From Campylobacteraceae bacterium (GTDB lineage: Bacteria; Campylobacterota; Campylobacteria; Campylobacterales; UBA6016), in contig JAEMQC010000135.1 of assembly GCA_022758985.1 (NCBI GenBank), forward strand, positions 1 through 21,712: a stretch of DNA of 21,712 bases. Direction: 5' to 3'. The position numbers were made by a program, and so were the translations under genes. How positions within the stretch are numbered: the first letter of the stretch is position 1; the number at the start of each line of letters is the position of its first letter. Below the pieces are notes generated by a model. It did no database searches. It was not told the DNA's origin and was given only the letters and a program-made list of their open reading frames with translations. This document shows, piece after piece, positions 15,111 through 21,712 of the stretch.

Positions 15111-18100
15111 TTAGTTACCTTCCTCAGGATTTAGAGGGGCTTTCATATCTTTTGGCATTACCAGCCAGAAGTATCTTACCTCTTGTCTAAAGTCGTTAAG
15201 TATGTTTAGCGCTTTTTCGCTCTTCGTTTCGGCATAGTGTTTTTTTAGTATACGTTTTAGATATTGTCTTACCTCGTCGCTATCGTCCGTATCTATCCTT
15301 TGGGCAAACACTAGTTCGCCGTTTAGCTTATCGATAAACTCCTTGTCTTTGTCGTATACAAAAGCAATACCGCCGGTCATTCCGGCGCCAAAGTTTATAC
15401 CTGTTTTACCAAGGATTACTACAGTACCCCTAGTCATATATTCGCAAGCATGATCGCCGCTTCCCTCTATTACGGCAAGCGCACCTGAGTTTCTAACGCC
15501 AAATCTCTCGCCCACGGAGCCGGCTACGAATAGTTCACCGCCTGTCGCACCGTATAGACAAGTATTACCGGCTGCTGCAAACTGCTCACCGGAAAGCTTT
15601 GGAGTAATAACCACTTTTCCGCCGTGCATACCTTTACATACATAGTCGTTCGCATAGCCATCAAGATATATTGACACGCCGTTGTTTAGGAATGCGCCCA
15701 GAGACTGTCCGGCTATACCGTGCAGTTTTATGGATATAGTGCCGTCAGCCAGACCTTTATCGCCGTAATATTCAGCGATTTCACCGCTTATAAGAGAGCC
15801 GAAGCTTCTATTTAGGTTTGTTATCTCTTTTTCTACCACTATCTTATTGTCGGGATTTTTAATCGTAGGTCTTATCTCTTCAAGTATCTCTTTTTCAAAC
15901 TCGTTGTCGTCAAACGGCTCGTTTGAAGGCTTTTGGCACTTGTCAAATCCATCCACTTTTCTAAGTATGCTGCTAAAGTCGAATTTGGCCGCAAACTCTC
16001 CGTCTATCACCTTTAGAAGTTCGCTTTTGCCTATCAGCTCGTCAAGGCTTTTATAACCCATAGAGGCTAATATCTCTCTAATATCTTCAGCCAAAAATTC
16101 AAAGAATTGCACTATCTTATCCGCAGTTCCCCTAAAATTCGCCCTCAGCTCCTCTTCTTGCGTAGCAATACCTTCGGTGCATCTGTTTAGGTGACAAACC
16201 CTAAGTATCTTGCATCCCAAAATTGCCAAAGATGATGTTCCAAACGCATATGTCTCGGCGCCCAAAAGCGCTGCTTTTACTACGTCTAGACCTGTTTTTA
16301 GACCACCGTCTGTTTCTAGGCTTACAAACTCTCTTAGGTGGTTTACTTTTAGGGCGTTATGGGCTTCGCTTACTCCTATCTCCCAAGGATTTCCGGCAAA
16401 CTTTATAGAGGTTAGAGGCGCAGCGCCCGTACCGCCGTCGCCGCCTGAAATAATAATCTTATCCGCATACGCTTTTGCTACGCCAGCAGCAATCGTACCT
16501 ACTCCTACCGTCGAAACGAGTTTTACAGATACCCTCGCCTTTGGATTTACCTGTTTTAGGTCGAAAATCAGCTGAGCCAAATCCTCGATAGAATAAATAT
16601 CGTGGTGCGGCGGAGGCGATATTAGCGTAACGCCAGGCACGGTAAATCTAAGTTTTGCGATTAGAGGCGTCACCTTGTGACCTGGGAGCTGACCTCCCTC
16701 GCCCGGTTTTGCGCCTTGTGCAAGCTTGATTTGGATTTCGGTTGCACTTCTAAGGTATGCCGGCGTAACACCGAATCTTCCTGACGCAACTTGTTTTATC
16801 TTCGAATTCATAGGGGATTTTAGTCTCTCAGGAGATTCACCGCCCTCACCGGAGTTTGACATACCGCCTATTCTATTCATAGCCTCGGCCATAGCTTCGT
16901 GCGCCTCAGGACTTATAGAACCCAGACTCATAGCAGCCGTAGAAAATCTTTTGAATATCGCCTCTTTCGGCTCTACTTCTTTAATATCTATAGGTTGTCT
17001 ATCGGAAGATATGGCAAAAAAGTCTCTGATCATCTTTTGGTTTCTGCCGTTAATCAGGGCTTTATAGTGCTCATAGTCTCTTTTATCGCCAGTCTCGACC
17101 ATTTTTTGCATAGCATATATTACGGACGGCGAGTAGTCGTGGTATTCACTCCCTAGACTAAACTTATAAAAGCCGCCGATTTCAAGAGGGAATATCTTTT
17201 TGGCTGTATTTTTCTTATATATCTCGTGGTGTCTAGCCTCTATTTTTGCGCCGATGTCGGCAAAATCAAGACCGCCTATCGGAGAGTGAGAAACCGCAAA
17301 ACATTTACTAACTATATTTTTTGAAAGCCCTAGCACGTCGAAAAGACCCGAGTTTCTATATGATGCAATGGTAGAAATACCCATTTTGGAGAGTATTTTC
17401 TGGAAACCTAGGTCTATGGCGTGGTGCGTATTTTTGAGCGATTTTCTGGTTTGATATCTGCTAAGCTCTTTACTTTTGCATATATCATATACGGTTGCAT
17501 ACAAAAGGTACGGATAGATAGCGCTGGCGCCATACGCTACCAATACCGCCGCAGTATGCGAATCGAACACTTCACCGGTTATACAAACCATAGAGACAAG
17601 ATGTCTTACACTCTCTTCCAATAAAACAGAGTTTAAGCGTCCGACGACCATCGCCATAGGTATAGCTTTTTTACTGTTGTCAACGGCTCTATCGTCTAGT
17701 ACCACTATTCTGATTTTTTCATCTTTTACCGCTTTTACGACCTCGGCGGCAAACGCATCAAGCTCGGCTTCCAGCTCTTTTTCAAAAACCGTATAGAATG
17801 TTTTGTGCTTATAGCAAGCTTCATATCTAGGGTTTTTTTCGTCTCCAAAACTTAGAAGTACGTCTAGCTTGTCTTTGCTAAGAAGCGGGGAGAAGGTCTT
17901 GATTCTCTTTGCGTTCTCTTCCGTCTCGCTAAGTATATTGTGTATCTCGCCAAAACCGGTGTTAAGACTCATAACGACTTTTTCCCTTATCGGGTCGATA
18001 GGCGGATTTGTAACTTGCGCAAATTTTTGTTTGAAGTAGTCGCCAAACGGTCTAAACTCTTTGCTAAACGCCGCAAGCGGGGTGTCGTCGCCCATAGAAC

Positions 18101-19526
18101 CGGTATTTTCCTTCCCCTCTTCCATCATAGGTCTGACAACCATATCTATAAGCTCGTAGTTGTAGCCAAAATAAAGCTGTTTTTCTACTAGATTGTCGCA
18201 AGAGTAGTCTATGCTCTCATTAGAAGAGTCGAGAAACTCCTGCATGTGTATCATATGTCTGTTTAGCCACTTCGCATAAGGCTTAGAGTTTTTGAGATAT
18301 TCGTTAATGTCGTCATTTTTGAGCACTTTTCCGAACTTCAGGTCTACGCCTATCATCTGACCGCTTTGCAGCCTGCCTCTCTCGACTATTTTGTCTTCAT
18401 CTATGTCGAGTACGCCGTATTCGCTGGCTATAAGTATTTTGTGATCTTTCGTGATGATATATTTTGCCGGTCTAAGTCCGTTTCTATCAAGCACGCACCC
18501 TATATATCTGCCGTCCGTTAGCGTAACGGCAGCAGGGCCGTCCCAAGCTTCGAAGCATGTTGAGCTATATTCGTAAAAACTTCTAAGCCCTGCGTCAAGA
18601 TGCGGAGCGTTTTGCCAAGGAGCTGGTATAAGCGCTCTTGCCGCCTTGAAAAAGTCAAAACCGTTTATCGTCAAAAATTCAAAGAAGTTGTCAAGGCTCG
18701 CAGAGTCAGAGCTTCCCTCTTGAAGTATCGGAAGAATTCTTTTTATCTCTTCGTCGGTAAACACTTCGCTTTTTAGCGATTCGCTTTTTGCTACGGCGTT
18801 ATATCTATTAGCCTCTACTGAGTTTATCTCACCGTTGTGGGCAAGCGTCCTAAAAGGTTGCGCCAGTCTCCACTTAGGAAGCGTATTTGTAGAAAATCTT
18901 TGATGGAAAAGCGCAAAAGAGGCTTTGAATTTTTTGTTTGTAAGGTCTTTGAAAAACTCCCTAATATGGGTAGGCATCACAAGACCCTTATAGCTAATCA
19001 CCTTGCTCGAAAAAGAGCAGATATAGAAATTTTCGTCATCAATAGAGTGCTCTATCTCTTTTCTAGTCAGATACAAAAGAGCGTCAAATCTTTTTGCCGA
19101 CATAAGAGAGTTTGGCACAACGAACACCTGTTCAATGTCAGGCAGCATCTCAAGCGCCTGTTTACCAAGAGCATCCGTATTTACCGGAACTTTTCTATAA
19201 AAAAGCACGCTAAGGTCGTTAGCTTCGCACTTTGTTTTAAAAATATCTTTTTGTTGTTCATTTGTGAAGAATACCTGCGCCACCGCAAATTTCTCAGGCA
19301 GATCGTATCCTGCGTTTTTTGCGGCATAGCTCATAAACTCCGCCGGCATAGCGAACAAAAGCCCGCTTCCGTCGCCGCTTTTGCCATCAGCCGCTATCGC
19401 ACCCCTGTGCATCATTCTCTCTAGAGCAGTTATAGAGTCTTCTACTATTTTGTGATCGGGTATATTTTTGATGCTTGCCAGCACCCCAAAGCCGCAGTTG
19501 TCCTTAAAAGAAGAGAGCAAATCCAT
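15111..19526 (-). CDS. gltB: Glutamate synthase large subunit (GltB)
   Basis: Alpha subunit of glutamate synthase; converts glutamine plus 2-oxoglutarate into two glutamates and is a main nitrogen assimilation route with glutamine synthetase. The 1471-aa protein shows the expected order. The class II glutaminase domain has nucleophile Cys11 in DNCGFG, exposed after removal of a ten-residue propeptide, and HQRFSTNTLP with LAHNGEINS. The central domain follows, then the FMN-binding synthase domain with GEGGESPERL and SGGDGGTGAAP. The [3Fe-4S] motif is C-x5-C-x4-C at about residues 1105-1115, and the C-terminal beta-helix has repeated Gly-rich turns. It begins with ATG and an AAGGAAA ribosome site and leads the eight-gene minus-strand run. 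Confidence 0.97.
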   Translation of the reverse strand: MDLLSSFKDNCGFGVLASIKNIPDHKIVEDSITALERMMHRGAIAADGKSGDGSGLLFAMPAEFMSYAAKNAGYDLPEKFAVAQVFFTNEQQKDIFKTKCEANDLSVLFYRKVPVNTDALGKQALEMLPDIEQVFVVPNSLMSAKRFDALLYLTRKEIEHSIDDENFYICSFSSKVISYKGLVMPTHIREFFKDLTNKKFKASFALFHQRFSTNTLPKWRLAQPFRTLAHNGEINSVEANRYNAVAKSESLKSEVFTDEEIKRILPILQEGSSDSASLDNFFEFLTINGFDFFKAARALIPAPWQNAPHLDAGLRSFYEYSSTCFEAWDGPAAVTLTDGRYIGCVLDRNGLRPAKYIITKDHKILIASEYGVLDIDEDKIVERGRLQSGQMIGVDLKFGKVLKNDDINEYLKNSKPYAKWLNRHMIHMQEFLDSSNESIDYSCDNLVEKQLYFGYNYELIDMVVRPMMEEGKENTGSMGDDTPLAAFSKEFRPFGDYFKQKFAQVTNPPIDPIREKVVMSLNTGFGEIHNILSETEENAKRIKTFSPLLSKDKLDVLLSFGDEKNPRYEACYKHKTFYTVFEKELEAELDAFAAEVVKAVKDEKIRIVVLDDRAVDNSKKAIPMAMVVGRLNSVLLEESVRHLVSMVCITGEVFDSHTAAVLVAYGASAIYPYLLYATVYDICKSKELSRYQTRKSLKNTHHAIDLGFQKILSKMGISTIASYRNSGLFDVLGLSKNIVSKCFAVSHSPIGGLDFADIGAKIEARHHEIYKKNTAKKIFPLEIGGFYKFSLGSEYHDYSPSVIYAMQKMVETGDKRDYEHYKALINGRNQKMIRDFFAISSDRQPIDIKEVEPKEAIFKRFSTAAMSLGSISPEAHEAMAEAMNRIGGMSNSGEGGESPERLKSPMNSKIKQVASGRFGVTPAYLRSATEIQIKLAQGAKPGEGGQLPGHKVTPLIAKLRFTVPGVTLISPPPHHDIYSIEDLAQLIFDLKQVNPKARVSVKLVSTVGVGTIAAGVAKAYADKIIISGGDGGTGAAPLTSIKFAGNPWEIGVSEAHNALKVNHLREFVSLETDGGLKTGLDVVKAALLGAETYAFGTSSLAILGCKILRVCHLNRCTEGIATQEEELRANFRGTADKIVQFFEFLAEDIREILASMGYKSLDELIGKSELLKVIDGEFAAKFDFSSILRKVDGFDKCQKPSNEPFDDNEFEKEILEEIRPTIKNPDNKIVVEKEITNLNRSFGSLISGEIAEYYGDKGLADGTISIKLHGIAGQSLGAFLNNGVSIYLDGYANDYVCKGMHGGKVVITPKLSGEQFAAAGNTCLYGATGGELFVAGSVGERFGVRNSGALAVIEGSGDHACEYMTRGTVVILGKTGINFGAGMTGGIAFVYDKDKEFIDKLNGELVFAQRIDTDDSDEVRQYLKRILKKHYAETKSEKALNILNDFRQEVRYFWLVMPKDMKAPLNPEEGN

Positions 19527-19580
19527 CTATGTTTCCTTAGAGCTTATTCCAAAATTTTTTTCGGAAAAATCAAATGCGAA

Positions 19581-19586
19581 ATCTTA
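19581..19586 (-). promoter_or_regulatory. Possible -10 box for the gltB operon
   Basis: TAAGAT on the minus strand, preceded by a T-tract ending in G, lies about 55 bases before the gltB ATG in the 119-base gltB-recO gap. The T-tract upstream of the -10 matches the usual look of vegetative promoters in this phylum. It is a modest match. It is the most plausible promoter for the whole gltB-to-dusB run because downstream gaps are 10 bases or less. Confidence 0.35.
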
Positions 19587-19598
19587 CAAAAAAACGGG

Positions 19599-19604
19599 TA
19601 AAAT
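19599..19604 (+). promoter_or_regulatory. Possible -10 box for recO
   Basis: TAAAAT on the plus strand, 41 bases before the recO ATG; a second candidate, TATAAA, begins at 19608. A ribosome site GGAG is at 19638-19641. No -35 element is evident, and the two boxes cannot be ranked by sequence alone. Confidence 0.35.
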
Positions 19605-19645
19605 AGTTATAAATCGGCGGAAATTTTGGCTTTTTACGGAGAAAA

Positions 19646-20269
19646 ATGCAGGGATTCGTACTAGCAATTAGAAAAGTTAAGGAAGAAGACCTTCTGGTAA
19701 CCGTACTCACGGAGAGTAAAATAAAGACGATGTACCGCTTTTACGGCGCAAGACACTCCTCTATAAATCTAGGCTACAAGATAGACTTCGCATCTGAATC
19801 CATCCAAAACAGAACGCTTCTAAGGCTTCGCGACGTCACCCACCTAGGATATTCATGGCTACAGGATAGAAACAAGCTGCTTGCTTGGCAATCTTTTTGT
19901 GCGCTACTCGGAGAACACCTAAAAGAGGTGAACGAACACGGCGGTTTTTATTTTCATATGCTAGATTCTGTGGCGGCCAAACTATCCAGAGGTTCCGCAA
20001 AAAGAATGCTTCTTGAAAGCTACATAGCCATGCTAAAAACAGAGGGGCGCTTCCACGATCATACCGAATGTTTTTTTTGCGGCAAAAAGTTTAATAAAAC
20101 CGATAATATCGCACTAGCTAGAGGCTTTTTGCCGTCTCATGAAAAATGCGTCTTTCAGCCGGGCTTCAATAGGCAAAAGATAGCCGATTTTTTTGAAAGC
20201 GGAGACACCGTATCTTTTGAAAATGCGGAGGTCGAGGCTCTTTTTTCCGTGATGCTTCTCGGTTTTTAG
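19646..20269 (+). CDS. recO: Recombination mediator protein RecO (short form)
   Basis: RecO helps load RecA on SSB-coated single-stranded DNA in the RecF/RecOR repair pathway. The 207-aa protein begins MQGFVLAIRKVKEEDLLVTVLT, the N-terminal OB-fold pattern of RecO, and continues with helical segments. A zinc-finger-like group with Cys142, Cys145 (CFFC), His165 and Cys168 follows. It is shorter than E. coli RecO (242 aa), as is usual for Campylobacterota. It starts at ATG with an ACGGAGAAA ribosome site and is divergent from gltB. The SspB-like gene begins 48 bases after its stop. Confidence 0.78.
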   Translation: MQGFVLAIRKVKEEDLLVTVLTESKIKTMYRFYGARHSSINLGYKIDFASESIQNRTLLRLRDVTHLGYSWLQDRNKLLAWQSFCALLGEHLKEVNEHGGFYFHMLDSVAAKLSRGSAKRMLLESYIAMLKTEGRFHDHTECFFCGKKFNKTDNIALARGFLPSHEKCVFQPGFNRQKIADFFESGDTVSFENAEVEALFSVMLLGF

Positions 20270-20276
20270 CTTTTTT

Positions 20277-20285
20277 TGTTAAAAT
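20277..20285 (+). promoter_or_regulatory. Extended -10 promoter for the SspB-like gene
   Basis: TGT followed by TAAAAT, preceded by a T-run, in the 48-base gap after recO. It gives a TGnTAnAAT match 32 bases before the ATG at 20318. Its presence argues against starting translation at the TTG at 20276, which it overlaps. Confidence 0.5.
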
Positions 20286-20317
20286 CGCCAAAACACACTA
20301 AAAAGCGGCAGGTAGTA

Positions 20318-20791
20318 ATGCTAGAAAAGTTAATTGGCAGCGACAGATTTTGTGACATGATGGAAAAAAATACCAGAGAAAACGTCGCATTTATGCTTGA
20401 AAACGGAATAGAGTTTGGCGTAATATGTAGCACAGAAGAGGTATTGTTTGAGCCGCCGTTGCCGCCGGAGATAAAAAAAAATATAAAACCGATAGCGCTT
20501 TTTGTGCTTTCTAACTATTCATTCGAGAGCGCTTACATAGACGACGATGGCGGCACACTTTTTTTTGAGGCTGGATTTGGACCAGACAACTATGCTTCCC
20601 TTGTTGCTATAGAGCTTAGAGACATTATTCAAATAGTAGTAGAAGATACGCCTGTGTACATAAATGTTTGCGCCGGAAGACAGAGGGCAAAAAAAGAAGT
20701 TAAAAAAACAAAGGAGCCGGAGATCTCCACCGCAGATAGGTCGATGGAAAAACTCCTCAGTAGACCAGAAAATAAGAAGTTTTTAAAATAG
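20318..20791 (+). CDS. Conserved hypothetical protein, possible remote SspB-type ClpXP adaptor
   Basis: A 157-aa cytoplasmic protein with no signal peptide or membrane span. I chose the ATG at 20318 over a TTG 42 bases upstream because an extended -10 overlaps the latter and an AGG lies just before the ATG. Residues about 18-118 read as a small alpha/beta domain. It starts with a helix (TRENVAFMLENG), continues with short strands and PPLPPEIKKNIKPIALFV, and ends with the block FFEAGFGPDNYASLVAIELRDIIQIV. That block and its order resemble E. coli SspB (FNARFGGIPRQVSVPLAAVLAIYA). A charged linker (about 121-145) and a short basic C-terminus ending KKFLK follow, like the SspB layout with its ClpX-binding tail. 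This is an inference from pattern only; no database comparison was possible. Confidence 0.5.
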   Translation: MLEKLIGSDRFCDMMEKNTRENVAFMLENGIEFGVICSTEEVLFEPPLPPEIKKNIKPIALFVLSNYSFESAYIDDDGGTLFFEAGFGPDNYASLVAIELRDIIQIVVEDTPVYINVCAGRQRAKKEVKKTKEPEISTADRSMEKLLSRPENKKFLK

Positions 20792-20792
20792 T

Positions 20793-21704
20793 TTAGCTAT
20801 GAGCCAGCTTGATACTCTGTAGATACTTGACTACGTTTTCTACGAAGGCATTATGTCTGTCTTGTTTTAGGTAGGCGATATAAAGCTTTCTTTTTATCTT
20901 TCTACTTTTTAGTCTGGCCTCGAACAATACGCCTCTTTCAACCTCATCCGCAATAACAAATCTCGACATTACGGCAATTACAGGTTTTTTAGCGTCGGTA
21001 GGATATTTCAAAATAGTCTGCTTAACGGCGGTGGAGTCGCTAAGAACCGATCTCATCTCAAAATCTTCTGAACACGCAAGAGCAAGCTCTCCAAATACTT
21101 CCGCCATAACCCTTCTGGTGTGCGAATTTTCTTCTCTGCAGACCCAGGCGTATTTTTTTAGGTCTGAAGGCTTGATATATTTTGGGAGCGGCGTGTTGCT
21201 GAAAAATACCAGCTCATCCTCCATCCACTCCCTATAAATAACGCCTTCTTTAAAGTGCGGGCTCTCGATTAGCGCTATGTCCGCTCTCTCGGAAACCAAA
21301 TCGTCTATCGCTTCCGCCGATTTTTTTATATTGATAAATACTTCATTTGCAATCGACTCTTTGATGTCGCTTAAATAGCTAGGAAGTATATAACTTCCTA
21401 TAGTGTACGAAGCGGAGATAATAAAATTTAGTTCTTTATTTATTATCTTCACTATCTCTTTTTCTGTATTTTGTATACATTTTTCCAATTTTTGTGCAAT
21501 CCTATAGAGCTCTTCACCCTCTTTTGTCAGCACTATACCGTTTTTCTTTCTATCCAGAAGCTTTGTCTGCATATACTCTTCAATAAATTTTATCTGCTGC
21601 GTAACCGCCGGCTGCGATATTCCCATTTTGGCGCTCGCTTTTGAAAAACTTCTCTCTCTAACGACCGTCAAAAAGGTAAGTACTTTGGAAAAATCTTTTA
21701 GCAT
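20793..21704 (-). CDS. LysR-family transcriptional regulator
   Basis: A 303-aa LysR-type regulator, full length for the family. The N-terminal winged helix-turn-helix is clear: SFSKASAKMGISQPAVTQQIKFIE (about 19-42) followed by LLDRKKNGIVLT. A linker helix and a periplasmic-binding-like effector domain (about 90-295) follow. The last residues form the terminal helix FVENVVKYLQSIK. The ATG at 21704 is 8 bases from the window edge, so its promoter and any divergent target gene, where LysR regulators usually act, lie outside. It converges with the SspB-like gene with one base between stop codons. Its inducer and targets cannot be deduced. Confidence 0.9.
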   Translation of the reverse strand: MLKDFSKVLTFLTVVRERSFSKASAKMGISQPAVTQQIKFIEEYMQTKLLDRKKNGIVLTKEGEELYRIAQKLEKCIQNTEKEIVKIINKELNFIISASYTIGSYILPSYLSDIKESIANEVFINIKKSAEAIDDLVSERADIALIESPHFKEGVIYREWMEDELVFFSNTPLPKYIKPSDLKKYAWVCREENSHTRRVMAEVFGELALACSEDFEMRSVLSDSTAVKQTILKYPTDAKKPVIAVMSRFVIADEVERGVLFEARLKSRKIKRKLYIAYLKQDRHNAFVENVVKYLQSIKLAHS

Positions 21705-21712
21705 ATATGTTG

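Noticed and set aside
20276..20317. A 14-residue N-terminal extension of the SspB-like protein from a TTG start
   Set aside because: The extended -10 at 20277-20285 overlaps the TTG, and the extension is low-complexity and basic, unlike the folded part; the ATG at 20318 is preferred.

Overview
The window is a dense stretch of chromosomal housekeeping DNA from a member of the Campylobacterota (epsilonproteobacteria). The evidence is the Campylobacter/Sulfurimonas-like LuxS, LepA and Prs proteins, a short (207 aa) RecO, and the order dusB - membrane protein - dksA - rlmH - accD - inositol-monophosphatase-like gene, which I recall from Campylobacter jejuni (around Cj0123c-Cj0128c). The genus cannot be resolved from sequence alone. 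Coding density is very high, no intergenic stretch reaches 300 bases (the longest is about 119 bases), and I see no rRNA, tRNA, IS element, phage gene or CRISPR array.

Region 1 (1-8029, minus strand): transcription runs tauE-like exporter, uvrA, LOG-family hydrolase, mnmA, then prs, a 62-aa extremely acidic protein, luxS and lepA. An extended -10 promoter lies in front of prs, so prs-acidic-luxS-lepA can form their own unit. The lepA reading frame carries two in-frame TAG codons close together near the left window edge. Its conserved sequence resumes in the same frame after them.

Region 2 (8030-9374, plus strand): a two-gene flagellar unit, fliN then a large fliO-like gene, is transcribed divergently from the exporter. 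It ends by converging with dusB, the two stop codons sharing one CTAG.

Region 3 (9371-19526, minus strand): a roughly 10-kb run of eight genes with gaps of 10 bases or less, gltB, gltD, inositol-monophosphatase-like, accD, rlmH, dksA, a two-TM membrane protein and dusB. It links glutamate synthesis, fatty acid synthesis, stringent-response control of RNA polymerase, and rRNA/tRNA modification. Three genes of this run start with TTG.

Region 4 (19646-21704): recO and a 157-aa protein that looks like a remote SspB-type ClpXP adaptor on the plus strand, converging with a LysR-family regulator on the minus strand with a single base between the stop codons.

No obvious new multi-gene system is present. 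The most unusual points are the interrupted lepA frame, the 60% Asp/Glu small protein coupled to luxS, and the SspB-like candidate.
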